From Cinclus cinclus (Eukaryota; Chordata; Aves; Passeriformes; Cinclidae), in assembly GCF_963662255.1 (NCBI RefSeq), contig NC_085052.1:11057807-11121806 (forward strand): a stretch of 64,000 nt of DNA, read 5' to 3'. A program made the position numbers and the translations under genes. Shown piece after piece: positions 46,808 to 60,405 of this stretch. The notes beneath the pieces are model-generated. The model made no database searches and had not been told where the DNA came from. It saw nothing but the letters and a program-made list of their open reading frames with translations. The number at the start of each line of letters is the position of its first letter. The first letter of the stretch is position 1.

Positions 46808-47530
46808 GTAAGGAAAGGAAAAAATCTGCCTGAAATCTGGCTGTTCTGTGTTCTTGTGTTATAATTGAAAAATTAGAAATTACATAGTAGAGGAGGTGAA
46901 GTTTGTGTTCACAGTAGTGTACAGAAATTTAAGCTAATTATCTATGTCTCGGCATCCCATTAATTTTAGACAGTTCCTCCTAGCAATGCAGTTCAAAGGC
47001 TACAGATGGGACATGGAGAAGCAGGTGAATTTGCAGCTGTATGAACAGAAAAAGCTATTTCCTAATTTCCTGTGAGCTGAGCTGATACTTGTGCATTCTT
47101 CTCTGCTCTCACAGGTGCTAAAGCAGAAAAATCTGGCAGCAAAACAGAGAAAGAGCTGGACAATATAGTGAGTTCAAGAAATGGAGCAAAGCCTAGCTAA
47201 GACTAATAGAGTCTGGTGAAACAAGGTGCAGCTAGCAAAACTAAACCAGGCAACAGTTTAGACCAGCCTAAGTCAGGTCCTGTTTTTCAGAAAAACTTCA
47301 AATCATAAGCTATGATAAAAGGTTATCTTAGAAGTAGCTGAGCAGTTATCTGCACAAAGGAAAGGACAGTTAATCATTGTCAGTATAGCTGGAATCTAGG
47401 AGTTAGTTATTGTTAATTCATTTATTTCCTTATCAGGTTTTTATTAATTTTAATTCTCTTAGAATTAGTGTTTGTTTAGTCATTCAGACCACATATTTGT
47501 GAGCAAGCAAATTACCTAATTATCAAATAT
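46808..47530. other. Non-coding unique sequence, AT-rich
   Basis: No frame of note. The part at about 47350-47530 is AT-rich with scattered TTAATT cores and leads directly into the CR1 fragment at 47531. Nothing else supportable. Confidence 0.6.
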
Positions 47531-47720
47531 CACAGCATAACTACCCCAGGCTCCTCAGGATAGGCTAGTCCAAAACCCCTTCCCAAAGCTGGATCAGCTA
47601 AAGCAGCTTACCCAGGACCTGCCCATCACCAGGGATGGTCAGGTCTCAGCAGCCTCTCAGGAGAACCTGTTCCAAAGTTTCACCACCCTCACAATGTCCT
47701 TGAAGAAGTTACATGCATAA
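47531..47720 (-). mobile_element. Truncated, diverged CR1 LINE 3' fragment
   Basis: Starts with CACAGCAT, a variant of the CACAGAAT octamer that marks a CR1 3' end seen in reverse complement. Then GGCTAGTCCAAAACCCCT (47563-47580), AAGCAGCTTACCCAGGACCT and CTGTTCCAAAGTTTCACCAC (about 47668-47687) follow in the order of the antisense CR1 3' UTR. It is more diverged than the copies at 52884 and 60016. The element is 5'-truncated, as most CR1 copies are, and carries no coding sequence. The far boundary is approximate. Confidence 0.75.
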
Positions 47721-50700
47721 ATACCTTGCAGTAGAAGAATTTAAGACTCCCCATCAATTGAGTGTTCTGGTCAAAAATTATCTTCACGTTTTTCAAGTGT
47801 CCTCTATCACACAATGTAATGATGGAGAAGAAAATTTTCTTCCAAGTCCCTAACTGACACCTGATGTTGCAAATATTTATACCTTCAATCTGATCTCTAC
47901 TGACTGAGATCAGTGGTCTTTCAAGGGAAGAAGGAGGTAGATTGCTGCCAAGGCAGGTTATCCTCTGCCCCCCTGTAAGTGCTCAATCTATCCTGCAGCA
48001 CAGTTCACATAAATTAAACTCTTGTTATTTAAAGCACATCATTATCCATTTTCTCTTTTTCCTTTCCACTTATTTAGTTTCATAAAAATTCCTTGGTTAC
48101 ATTCTTTCTTTCTTTTAGTTAGACTAATTATCAACAGTACATAACCATTATTACAGAAAATTACTTCATTATGGATCAGCTGGATCCTTTCCTGAAAATG
48201 CTATGTATAGTTCCAGGTTAAAAACAATTTTATCTGTATTTACAGGCTACACTGAGCCTGTGTACAGAGTATGTCTGAGGGGGTAAAAGTGCTTCATTGA
48301 GGAACCAAGAGCTGGTTAGGCACTGAATTCTTCAGAGTAGAGCCAAGAGCCTGGACTCCACTTTCATGTCTCTCCTGGTGCTCAATGATTTCCTCCCTGA
48401 CTGATTCTCCAAATTCAGAAGGACCTATTCAGGTTGACTTGAATATAAAAACTATGATGTTTCATTGATATTACTAATGGGTAGGTGATTAACCAACACA
48501 AAATATATGCTTGGACCAACATACCTTCTACAAAGGCAGCCTTGATGAGAAGGCATCTAGAACAGTAAATGTACATGTTCCTTCTTAATGAGGTCTCTAA
48601 TACTCCATCATACTCCTAATACTTCTACCTTTTCTTCCAAATTTTAATTTTTCTGGTCTTATTATTCTTAAGATTATGTGCATTGATTTTGAAAGTTTGA
48701 ATTTTGATCCATTGCTACTAGGTAAGAGCAAGCGTTGGCTTTCCTTTGTAATACAGTCTTTTCTGCTGGAACAGTCTACAAACTAGAGTCTTACAGTCTG
48801 CAGCTTCTCCTCTGAGGATTGCTTGTGGTGTGAGTTGTTTGATTACTGAAAAGCATAGTTCTTGATATTTCTTCATGGAGATATCTTGCTTCCAGTAGCC
48901 TGAATTGCTCTGCTGGGTTTTCATTTGCACAAGTGAAATGTGTTCAGCTTGAACCTATACATCCAAGATGACCTGCACCAGGGACCTAAGAAAGGCAGAG
49001 CCACTGTTTGTAGAAAAAAAGGCAAAAACCTCTTCCTTAATAATACCTGAAGAAAGTAGGTATTACCCCTCAGTTAACCCACCCTGACTGCTGATGTCTT
49101 AACTTCCCTGGTATAGTTACCTCAAAAGGAAGATACTTAGATCCCTATGAATCACTGCTAACCACTAGCTTGAAAGGCTCAGCCATCATTTCTCTCTGCT
49201 GCTGAAATTAGTTTTCTCACACTGTCTTTAACTATTTATCCCACCATCTCTCTGAGCAAAACATTTATCTTACCATCTCTTCTCCTGGAGATTAAACACT
49301 TGCAGTTCTTCAGAATCACCAAGAAGGAGAGAAGTTTTTTGGGGTTTGATTTGGTTTGTTTTGTAAATGAAGATTTATTGCCTATCTATTATAATCAGCT
49401 GGTTCTTAAATCACTGCCACCAAGGACTGGAACTGTCGTGTAACTGTCTGGGTGTAAGAGATGTGTATGTTCCACTCATCATTCATTGTTGATTTACACT
49501 TTTCTCGGATTGGGTGACAAACTCATTTCCTGAGTTTCCTTCTCCGGGAGTATGGAGGAAGGCCATTCAGGCAGAAGCTCTTTTGCACATACCATGCTCT
49601 TGGCTAGGGAAGTGTTTGCTACAGAAAACTCATATCTCAGTGTTTTCAGGAAAGTGATGAGGAGTAACCAAGGTAAAAGAGGAAATAGACATCCTGATTT
49701 AGCTGAAAAAAATACTTTCTACAGAAAGGATTTTACTCATGTTCTTGAGATAATATTGGAAATAGAGTTTGGCTCCAGCTTTTCCTAGAATAATTGTTTT
49801 TTGTCACTTCATTCTGATTCTTGGAATCACATCATAACAACAAAAGACAGAGACTGTTATCCAGACCTTGTGTTGAATCAAAGGACTTATTGCAAGGTCA
49901 TCCCCTTATGACATGGCCCAGGGACACCCTCCTTTTCATTTTCATTTGGGAACCCTGAAAGTGTGACTGTGATCTTCATAACATAGAGTTACAGTTCCTC
50001 AATGGTTTTATGTAAAAATGTGATAGCAGAGATTGTACTGAATTCACCCTGCAACTGCACATTCCCCAAATGAAGGAAGGTACCTGACTAAGGAGACAAG
50101 AATGCAGTTGGTTTCACTGAGATGGACTCATGCAGTTTGCTCTCTTTCTGCTGGCTTTCCCACTTTCTGTCACCCAGAAGTGTCATTTACAAGTGTACCT
50201 TCTCATGATGAAGAGCAAACGGTGTCACCTCTGCCCCTGTGACAGATAAGCCACTTACTGTTTACAGAATAGTATTATTGTAAACTAGCAGGAAAGCAAT
50301 ATGCTTAAGGCTAAAATATCCATCATGTAATGGAGTAAAGAACTTCAAAAGAAAAGAAAAATGAAAGCGTTAACACACTTCTACTGATTGCCAGTAAAGG
50401 TCTTCAGGTGACTGGGCAGTCAAAAGGAGAAATCTGTTCTATCCCTTGGCTTTCCATAGTATTTAGGTGAAAGTTGAACTCAAGGAATGAACAGCACTTA
50501 AACTCCCAAAGCTTTCCTCCTTGGAGTGGAAATGGAGCCTAAGGAGATAAATGTCCAGAACAATGATCTCATGGGGCAATGAAACAGCCCAATCCAGGAC
50601 ACAATTTTTATAGTTGGGAAGGTATCTCAGAAAAATCAAACCCCTGTACATAACCCAACAAAAAAAGGTGCTCTTAGTGTACGAATAGCCACACTGTGCT

Positions 50701-52883
50701 CCGTAAAGAAATCACTTTAAGACTGAAGAATAATGTGAGAAGAAATATCTGCTCATAAAGTTTGGGTGAAAAGTGTTCTGTCAGGTGAGTTTTCAAGTAA
50801 TTAATGTCATTATATGGGAAAATGCATGATACTCATCTGCATACATCATCTATTTGCAGAAGCAGTAAGGATCCAATATCCTGACTACATTGTACCAATA
50901 CTAAGGACTTAAAATGCTGTTTTATTTCTAGTCTTATGTTAGTTTTTATTTTTTCCCTGTCAATACTACAAATTGTTATGAGGACTGCTATCTGATCATC
51001 TTTGTGTTTCAATGCAAAACTTCAAGAACCTCTCTAGCCATAATGTCACTTCTCAAAACAGGAAAAAGAAGTTAATTCTACAGCTTTCTGAGTTGAAGAC
51101 GACGTCATATGTAATTACATCTGTTCGTAAAAGGTCATGAAAAATGTGTATTAAATAATTAAGATTACTTTTGTATCTCATTTTAAGAGAACACTCTGTG
51201 TGTGGAATGGAGGTCTTCTCCATGTTGGATAACATTTCCTGCACTGTGACTGTACTGGACTTCAAAGGAAGGAAAGTCTTCAGGGTAAGAGATTGTTTTT
51301 TTGAAGCTAAAGGTATTGTAGCTTGCAAACCATGAAAATGGGAAAAAAAATAGGAAATATTTTCTTACAATTCTATTGGAAAAACTTTCTCCAGACAGAG
51401 TTTCTGGAGACTAGGAAAATCTGAAACCACTCTTGAAGACAGAGGATTGGCATGATCTGCTAGTGGCAGTGATAACACCAGAACAAACAGTGAGAAGCAC
51501 TTAGCTTTTAAGTGCCAGGAGTCTTTAATACTTCAGAGAGCTGTGGGTGGACAAGGTGTCTCTTCCCCTCCTCCACCACACTAGCCTTCTGCTCTCCATC
51601 TGCCATAGTGTCTCTGGGGAGCCAAGAATGGGAAGGCCTTAATGGGCTTCTCCTGTTGTTGGAGATCTTTGAGCAGCATTTACATTTTCCATGAAGTATT
51701 TGAAAAATTTAATGCTGTAATGACTCAATCCTTTATTCCATTCAAAGCAAAAAGACTAGCATCACTTAGGAGAGGATTTGATCAGGGAGTGAACTCCAAG
51801 TAGCCCAGAGCACAGCTTTATGGGCCAAGAAGAGGAGGAGGTAGAGAGTCCTGAGCCAGTTCCTCTGAACTTGGGTACTTTCCTAGTTCAGCAGACACCA
51901 AAACCAGAGAAAGTCATGTTGGGGTCCTTCGTGGTGCTTTGGCCTGATAAATGCTGATGGCTGGATGCCCTCAGTCACACACTGATGCAGACACTCTGCT
52001 TCCTTGCCACAGCCCCAGCAATCTACACCCAGCACAGCCCTCAACAGAGCAGGGTGCCCTCAGATTGGGTGTATGCTCAAACAGAAAGTAGAATTAATGC
52101 AACACACCTAAAACTTCCTGATCTCTGAAGGGAAAGATCTTGCAGACACCTTCAGATCTCAGCCACATTCCTGATGCTTCGTCCAGCCCTCTCCAGTACC
52201 CCAAAGCTCAGACTGGGCTGAACAGATGTTTTTGCTGCTAAAGCTACACCAGTAGCAGACATTTCTGTAGAATAAACAAATCCTTCCTTCACTTCAGCAG
52301 CAGGACCACTAACCTTTCTGTACTGTCTATTTGCTCCTTCCATGAGCAAGCACAGCCTTCTGCATCCCTGACCTTTCCTCAGTGTCTCTCTATTTGTTGC
52401 TTCTGTCCTTTTTAAAAAGCCTCTTATTGATGTTTTTAAACTGATGGGGAAACATAAACAAGTAATAAAGAAAGGTTAACAGTACTGAATCGATACTACA
52501 GAGAGAGGCATTGGGGAGATGGAATTGAGGAGGTTGACTCTGAAGGAAAGTGAAAGGCCAAATTTAATCACAGTACTATTAGTAATTAAATTACATTTTG
52601 GGTTGTTGTTATTTGTTTTAAAATAAAAACTAATGAATGTACAAACTGGTATTGGGGTTTCAGAGAAAGCAAAACAAATGAATAGAAATTCTGAACAAGG
52701 GTTTTTTCAAATTCTTGCTGTGAACAAAACAATTTATTCCAGATTACTGTGGTCCTTTTCTGACTTCAAGGGAAAGGAAAATGCAGTTGGTGTTAAACTA
52801 GAAAGTTCTGAAAACATGGACTTAGACCTGCTGCCAAGCACAGAAATGTGGAAATATATATGTTCCTGGAAATTTTCTGGTAA
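47721..52883. other. Non-coding unique sequence, no gene found
   Basis: No frame above about 90 codons apart from one entering the CR1 at 52884. No recognisable repeat, exon or RNA gene. Ordinary AT-rich unique sequence. Confidence 0.65.
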
Positions 52884-53230
52884 CACAGAATCACAGAATG
52901 GTTGTGGTTGGGATATTCTCTGGAGATCATCTAGACCAACTTCCCTGCTAAAGCAGGTTTACCCAGAGTAGATTGCACAGGATTGTGTCCTGGACAGTGC
53001 TGAATGATGCCAGAGAAAACACACAACGTCTCTGAGCAGCCCGTTCCAGTGCTCTGACACCCTCAAAGTAAAGAAGTTCTTCCTCATGCTCAGGTGGAAC
53101 TTCCTCTGTGCCATCTTGTGTCTGGTGCCTCTTACCATGAAAAGGGTGAAAAGTCTGCAGTGCTGCTATTCCTTCTCTGTTTCCACATCTTCAAAATACT
53201 GTGAGCAGAAAGAGTAGATCCCACTTCTGG
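52884..53230 (-). mobile_element. Truncated CR1 LINE 3' fragment
   Basis: Begins with two perfect CACAGAAT octamers (52884-52891, 52892-52899), the reverse complement of the CR1 tail. These are followed by GGTTGTGGTTGGGA, GATCATCTAGACCAACTTCC (52926-52945), AAGCAGGTTTACCCAGAGTA, CCGTTCCAGTGCTCTGACAC (53041-53060) and GTAAAGAAGTTCTTCCTCAT (53069-53088), in the order of the antisense CR1 3' UTR. Similarity weakens after about 53160 but seems to continue to AGTAGATCCCAC (about 53222). 5'-truncated and non-coding; the plus-strand frame at 52633-52971 runs into it and is not a gene. Same 3'-end type as the copy at 47531. Confidence 0.93.
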
Positions 53231-56052
53231 ACCAGAAAACTCCCTTTTAAGTATTACAGTGTGTCACTGGGTCTTACCTAATGACACCAGTGCCCAGTCT
53301 TGGGTCCCAATTCTCCATGTGTTGCATAACTGCAACTGCAACCCTGTTCTTTAGCAGGCTTCCCTTATTGGCAGAGTGTTTTAATTTCTTTATTACCTTT
53401 GCCATCGAAACATGTTTCTAGTCACCTATTTACATTATTCTTTAAAGGCTTTAAATATGTGAATATGAACACAGGATTTTTCAGAAATGTCTCCCACCTC
53501 TATTCTGGATGTGTTATGATCATGTCCACCAGCTATATGTGTGCATGAACATACACACCATATTCTGAACAGGAAGAAAAACTGCATAATGGGAACAAGA
53601 AAAAGAAGTTGGTAATATAAATGAGGGAAGGATATTGCTATGGGAGGGTGAGGAGAGACTGCATTTGTCAGAACTGGCATCATGGCCATCCAGAAGAAGC
53701 TTTGGATGAGAGGTTGCCAAGTTTAGTTTCTGTCTGCCTGTGGTCTCTAGATTTCATATGAAAAGAGGCAAATGTGAAAAGAATGAGAGATCCATAAACC
53801 AATCCCTGTTATGATCTATAACAGGGAAATGCTACTTTCTTACTCCACCAGCTGCCTTTCAGGCACCTTTCCCCCTTGTTTTCCTCAGCTCCCCCTCCTT
53901 CCACAGGAATTGATGAGGTTGTTCCTCTGTTCAGTAGCAGCATCATCTTCCACAGGCAAGACAAGACAATTTAATTCACTTCCTTCCCTTGACTCTGCCA
54001 AAAAATGGCATCTGGCTGCAGCAACAAGTGTCATACAGGCTTGATTTATATTCCTGCTACCTTCCTAGCCTGGCCATGTAATTAACTGTGGGCAGGAGAA
54101 AGGAAGGCAGGAGAGATAAAACCACAAGACTTAAAACAGAGCAACATGGAGAGCTATCTGATTTTCATTTCTGTTTTTCCTTTCCCTGCACTAAAAATGA
54201 TTTTTGGAAAGGCACAAACTGCTGTATTGGTCACTGCACTGATGGTCTACAGAAGAGGGTAGATTATCCATAATGTGCTCACAGATCCATCTGGGAATGA
54301 CTAATGTGCTCTATAATCCAACAAAATGCACCTGGTCCAGAAATAACATCCCATATATGACACAAATGCTTTAAGGAAGTCTATCAAGGATTCCTGGAGC
54401 TTCTCTTACTAAAACAAGGAGCAACGGCCAAGTTTTCAGCTTTGACCACCCAGATGGGACAGCAGGCAATTTTTTTATTTTTTTTTTACAAGGAGGTTGC
54501 TGCAGAACAGGAACAGGTCACTAAAAGCGTGGGATCTCTGTTTCTGGTAACTTCCTAGACTCAGCTACCTGAAGCCTCTCGAAGTGGTGGAAGTCCTTCT
54601 TTGAGTGGGAGGCTGGACCAAAGACCTCCCCAAATCCCTTTTAATCAGCATTCACGTGATTATTTTCATTGAAAAATCTGTCCCAGGAAGCACAGGAAAT
54701 CTCTCTGACTTGAATTTTTATGGTCATGGCTGCAAAGAGCATCTAACAAAATGCACCAAGCTAAGAAGCTCTTAAAAGTGGTAATTTGTGGTGTCCACTA
54801 CTTAACACAGAAAGAAAGGACGTGTTTCTAGAGCAGATAGTACAGCTCTGGAAGTCAAGAGGAGTACATGGAGACCCAACCTTGACACCTGTGGGCTTCT
54901 ATCATCCTTGTTCTGGGATTTGCAGAAGCAGCAAGACTCAACCTTTTTGAAAATACCAACTCCTTGCTTTGTTTAATAACAACTTTGGGTTATTATAGAA
55001 CACACTGACCCAGGGAACTGGTACAGACTCTCAGCTAGTGAGAAACCTCCCAGCTCCACTCTGGTACTTTCCAATTTAGCAGTAAAAAACTTTCCTGACA
55101 TTATTAATAAAAATATAAATAAAGATTAGATCTTGATTTCCTTGGTTAGAATTAAAAAAACAGATGCTGTCAAGACTCCAGTTTTGAAACTTGAGAAAAT
55201 TATCGCATCCAGTTAAAAACATGTCTCTCCTCCTGGAGGAATGTTGTAAAATGGACTTCCAGGATGTGTAGCTACAGCTCTGTCTACACCAGGTGTTGGA
55301 GTCAGGGCTTGAGAGAACTAAAAGATGATGTGTTTGCACCACCAGGACACTCAAGGATCAACCCCTGCTGCTCTAAGGGAGAAAGTAACTAATAGTGTCA
55401 CAAGCTGCATGTGGTATTATCCTTCCAAAAACAACCCCACAGCCAACTTTTGATCTAGACTATTATCCAGAGGTTGATAGCACACATGCTGGCAGGCTCA
55501 GACTGAGGATGGTTCCAGAACTGTTTGTCTCACCAAGAATCAAGAACAGTGAAAAGCTGCTTTTTAAAAAAATAATGGCTCTCTTTTACACATTGTCTTT
55601 CTGAGTCCTCCACTAAACACAGAGCTTGTTCTGCTTTCTGTCATGGAAAAATCAATGCACCAGGCATGCACAGATCAAAAATAAAATTATATTATGCAGT
55701 TGGCAGAGACACTCAAGTCCCCCTCTGACTGGGGTAAGGCAGAGCTGGATAGACTGATATTTGATCCACTACACAGAATATAAACATGTTCTCTTTCCAA
55801 ATTTGGAAGCATCCTTCCCAAACCATTGCCCCTGATACAAGGCAGATTTATGCAATTCCTTCAAATATTTACCTCTATAATCATGCCTCATAGATGCATT
55901 ATTACTTTTTAACCAACATTTTAAAATTTAAAACCTGAATAAAAGCCTTGCTTCATACAAGAAATTATCCTTCAGACAAACAGGAAATGCACCACATCAT
56001 GTGTTTACAAATGTAAAATGTAAAAGTACTCTTAAATTTCAATCTTTTTATG

Positions 56053-56067
56053 AAAAAAAAAAAAAAA
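56053..56067. repeat. Poly(A) run, A15
   Basis: Fifteen consecutive A; the upstream sequence is AT-rich and not recognisable as a retrocopy. Confidence 0.95.
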
Positions 56068-58254
56068 CCTGAAAACTTAAACATGCACTTTCTGTGGGAT
56101 TAGCTTGAATTTCACCCAATCCAGGTTCTTTTAAGAGGGGGAATTCTTAATATTGGGTCCAGACAAAGAAATGAAATAAAATTAGAGCTCAGAATGATTG
56201 CCAGTGTGAGGGTTCCCTCTGTGAAGATTCCTTTCCTCAGATTCCCTCTCCATACACACATCTGCTTGCTAGGGTTGCTCAGCACTGTGGTAGTAGGTAT
56301 TTAATGTCCTTGCCTGTTACTGACACCTTGCAAAAGTGGGTGGGCACAGATACTTTTTCGTCTCCACCCTGACCTTACCAACCAGTGTCATTCAGGTATC
56401 ATGGCACGGTGGGAACTTCATACCTTGGGTGCCTTGTGGATCTTGCTGGTGGTGGGATCTGGCCTTCTTGGCTAACTTTAGGGCCGAAATAAAGAGCAGC
56501 AGCTCAGTTGGCATCTTCAAAATACCATCAAGCACTGAATCATTAGTTCTTTGGTTCAGGCTATCGCAACGTGCTTCATGCACCATAGGCAGTGGAGAAT
56601 TGTTGTACCATAGAAATGTCATTGTCATTTGGGCAAAAGACAGCTGTGTATCTAAAAAGAGCAAATAAGAACAATGAGGAGAAAGGTTAGCCTCCCATTC
56701 TCTTCAAGACTGGTGGTTCTCTCTGAACAAATCCCCACAGGGAGAAGTATCCTTTACTGAAGAATGCTGTAGGCTCAGACAGAGGTCCAGTGGAAACTGC
56801 TGAGGTGCTTGGAAAAGATCCTTGCAGGGTTACAAGTTACACAAACCCCATCAGACTCAGAAAGTCCCATGCCAAGTCATAGCTGGAAGCAGGAAGAGAA
56901 CAAGGAATGAAACATGCCCCAGACTTGCCTTGCTCCTTCTTGTCCAAAAGCTTTTGCATACAGCCACTGACAAAAGGAGGGCCCTGGGTTGGCTGGTCCC
57001 TTATTTGACTCAGGATGACCTTTCCTGCCTTTCAAGGACACACACACTGCCCAAGATGAGAAGCAGTGGACTGCTTCTTCCCAAACAACTCATATCAAGG
57101 CACACTCCCCAGATTCTCCACATCCTCCAGTTTTGAAAGCTTTGTCATCCAGGTGTGACCTGATCCCTCCAGCCTGTGCTAGAAGAGGAAGGGAAAACAA
57201 AAGAACTCAAAAATTGTGGAAGACACCACCTCTCATTGAAGACTTGTTCTCCTTTTTCAATAGCAACTTTTAAACAAACTTGATCCATAATTTCTAAACT
57301 AAATTTCTTGGGGAGATAGGTATATATTTTTCTTCATTTTGATAATGTCTGCAAATTTCAGCATAAATTGTTCTGCAGGGTTTCAAAGCATCTGAAATTG
57401 TGATTTTTTCTGCCATTGCTGAACAAAGTATTCCTTGGAGAAATGTCACCCAGCTTTAATAGAGATCATAACTCACAGGAGAGATCTATGCAGTAATTTC
57501 CACTGGGATTAATACAGCCTGGAACAGTTGCTTACTGTTGACGTAACAGTGCCAAATGTCTTTTCAGTGCTTTATAAATGGCTGGCATGTGGTTACTTAT
57601 CAAAGCAAGAAAAGTGATTCAGCAGTGGACTCTGCTCATGATGAACTGAAAGGAAAAGAAATCAGGTGAGCTTTATTTGGCAGTATGGGTTAAGTAGTTC
57701 TGTCTTGGCAATACCACTGACTGGAGCAAGGTCAGCAGCTGACAATTAGGACGCTCACTTTCTTCATATCAGTGGCCTAAGGCCAGCCTCATTGCCTTCT
57801 TCAGTTCACACCATCAAAGTGTTTTGCTCTTGAAATTAAAATTTGAAGGCTAGATTTTCCCTAGCATTAAAAAGCAAAATCCAAGGTGGTACACTTGGGT
57901 CCCCAGAGGCAGCATAATTCTACTCTAGCTTAAGATTTGCTAATGCATTGAGGTCATTAATGTTTCATGGTGGTTCCATTTCTGCATGTGCACAAAGCCT
58001 TTACTCACCCTGGCTTTAATGAACTTCTCCTGCTTCCCAGGAGGCCTTTGGAAGCAGGGATGGTATTCCCTAATGAAGCAATCCTGCCTCTTTGTTTTGA
58101 AGTGGTTTACATAGTTAATACCCCCTAAAGTGAAACAAGAAAATAGAAGCCTATATGTAGAGAGTTGCTCCACAGATAAAGTACACAAGTCTCTTGGGGA
58201 AATAAATCATTAAGTTATTAAGTTAGGGTTTGGGTATGTTTTTTTGGGGTAGAA

Positions 58255-58278
58255 TTTTTTTTTTTTTTTTTTTTTTTT
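58255..58278. repeat. Poly(T) run, T24
   Basis: Twenty-four consecutive T, the longest homopolymer in the window. It could be the reverse complement of a retrocopy tail, but the downstream sequence is not recognisable. Confidence 0.95.
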
Positions 58279-60015
58279 AGCTAAAGGTTAATTTCTATAA
58301 AGATAAACAAAGGTTTGCCCAGAGCAATGAGAAAAGTGAAAGAAGAGACTAAGAAGGAAATTTTCCATCCCACAGGCTATCTTTCCCTTCTTGTCAGAGA
58401 AACTTCTAAAAACAGACTGTATATCTTTGCTTCAAGTTCTTGACTAAACATAATTTAGAACAATAATCCTGACTTGGATAGTCTGGGGGAACTCTAATTC
58501 TAGTATTTTTGTTCAGAAGACCCCTCCTAATATCTTCTCTTTCTGAGTGAAACCTTCAGCAACTCAGCCACTCTGTCATTAAGTGCTGTTACTTCCAATA
58601 CAGGTGTTAGTAAATCAAAGATAGATTCTAAAAGATAAGTTTCTGACCACCACAGAGAGTGGTGGTCTTGGCTTTAACCTTCTTTGGGCACCTTTTACCT
58701 GCATTTAACTCACTTAGCACATTTCCATGATAAAGCTCAGAAGGTGGTGTTGAAATAATAAATGAAGGTGGGTAACATTGTGTAAGTGCGGCTTCCGATA
58801 GTTACCATGGTGGTTGATAAAACCCAGAGAATAAATGAGTAGTCTATTATTTCTGAGACTGAAGCTCGATAAAAGCAAACCGAAACAACAACAACAAGCA
58901 AAACCCCCAAAGAGGCATTCAAATTATCATCAGTACATCTCACCTGACACAGTCCTGATGCTATAATTGCACAGTGAAATATGCTTAGAGCAAAATGATC
59001 CAAATTGCCAGTGTCACAAGGTTGGTAGTAAAATGTCTAGGAAGCAGCAGGCTCCTGATGAACAGCTGAATGTTTGTATTTTTGAAAGAGAAGCAGTAGA
59101 GGGGAAGAGGAGTTGGACCGAGCTGCCTGTGCAGAGAGCAGTGTCTTGCTGCAGCAAAAGAGGACATGGACAGGCAGAAATTAAGAGAGTGGGACACATT
59201 GTCTCCAAATTACAGAGGAAGTGGGTTGATTTTCAAGATAGCTAAGCTCTCATTTACCTGGTAAATATATTTTAATCTGTCCTATATAGACTGTGCCTGG
59301 TGCTACATGAGGTCATTTGAAAGTCCCAGCTGATGAAGCACAGATTTTCTGAATATCTCAGACAACTGGAGGCCAAAAGACCAAGAGGTCTTTTACAGGA
59401 GGCTCAGAGTTCCCCTGCAGGGAATAACAAGTATAATTTAAAAGCAACAAATTCTCACCTGTATTCAAAATATTACTTTTTTTGGCAATGCAGAGAGGGA
59501 AAAATTAAAGTGAGACTAGACAGACAAGATGCTGCTTACTGCAGCCTGCAGGGCAGTGAAGGGTAGGGGTTCCTCGCAAGCAGTCTATGTGCCCTAGCAT
59601 GTCAGTCATTTGAAATGAAGCTCTGGTTTCTGATTTGGAGTTTCCCTTTCTGCTTGTCATTCAAACAGCAAGTGCATGCAGTTTTAAATGGAGTGTGCAC
59701 CTTGCTTGGCTTGACTGGGAATGAACTGGAACAACTGCAGAGCTCCTGGATTCAGCCAGTTCTTCCCAGACAGTGGGCTGGGCAGGTGGATGAGGCAGAG
59801 GCTGATGAGTCATGCCACTGTAAATCACTTTACTTGTTAGTTTTGACCCAAACTAGCAGGAAAGGGTAATTCTACCTGACACAGAGAGGTCAGGATGACA
59901 TTTTCTAAACTTTGACATAATTTTCTGTCTGTTTGACACTGAATCATTCCAAAAGAATGGCAAATGGCTTCTATTTCATGATTCTCAGACCAAGCGGCTG
60001 CTTCAGGCCATAAGT

Positions 60016-60405
60016 CACACAGAATCACAGAATCACTGGGCTGGAAGAGACCTCCAAGATCATCAACTCCAACCCATGCCCTAAGACCTCAACTAAACCA
60101 TGGTACCAAGTGCCATCCAGTCTTTTTAAAAATACATCCAGAGATGTATTTAAATTATTTATGTATTTAAATACATACAGAGATGCATTTAGCCAACTCC
60201 ACCACATCCCAGGGCAGACCATTCTAGTAATTTATCACTCTTTTTGTAAAAAATCTTTTTTCCTAACATCCAACGTGTATTTCTCTTGGCACAGCTTGAG
60301 ACTATGTCCTCTGGTTCTCTCAGTGCTGCCTGGAGAAGAGACCAACCCTCACCTGACTACAAACACCTTTCCGGGAGTTGAGAGTGAAAATTTGCCCTGC
60401 TCTCT
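60016..60405 (-). mobile_element. Truncated CR1 LINE 3' fragment
   Basis: Starts with two perfect CACAGAAT octamers (60018-60033), then GGGCTGGAAGAGACCTCCAA (60038-60057), GATCATCAACTCCAACCCAT, ATGGTACCAAGTGCCATCCA, and after an internal duplication CAACTCCACCACATCCCAGG (60195-60214). TTTTTCCTAACATCCAACGT (about 60258), CTGGAGAAGAGACCAACCCT (60330-60349) and CACCTGACTACAAACACCTT (60350-60369) complete the antisense CR1 order. The 3' leader (GACCTCCAAGATCATCAACTCC type) differs from the copies at 47531 and 52884, so it belongs to another CR1 subfamily. 5'-truncated near 60405; non-coding. The 125-codon plus-strand frame at 60110-60487 is antisense to it and not a gene. Confidence 0.95.
60130..60191. 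repeat. Palindromic 23-bp duplication inside the CR1 copy
   Basis: Two 23-base copies, 60130-60152 and 60169-60191, differ at two positions (AAATACATC/ACAGAGATGT/CATTTA). The first copy is itself a hairpin (AAATACATC at 60130-60138, GATGTATTT at 60143-60151). The joint forms a second one (GTATTTAAAT at 60146-60155, ATTTAAATAC at 60165-60174). From memory, CR1 copies of this type have only one such segment here, so the extra material is probably an insertion or slippage product after integration. Confidence 0.8.

Larger units (their letters stand above)
53231..60015. other. Non-coding unique sequence, no gene found
   Basis: The longest frames are 110 codons (56336-56668, +) and 104 codons (56822-57136, +); the first is mirrored by a 90-codon frame on the other strand. 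None has a recognisable domain. Contains A15 at 56053-56067 and T24 at 58255-58278, plus T runs around 54470-54488. No RNA gene or promoter seen. Confidence 0.65.

Noticed and set aside
46592..46864. Lysine-rich 90-codon frame
   Set aside because: Created by the polypurine GAA-type array at 46744-46806.
52633..52971. 112-codon plus-strand frame
   Set aside because: Its last part is CR1 antisense sequence and the rest has no recognisable motif.
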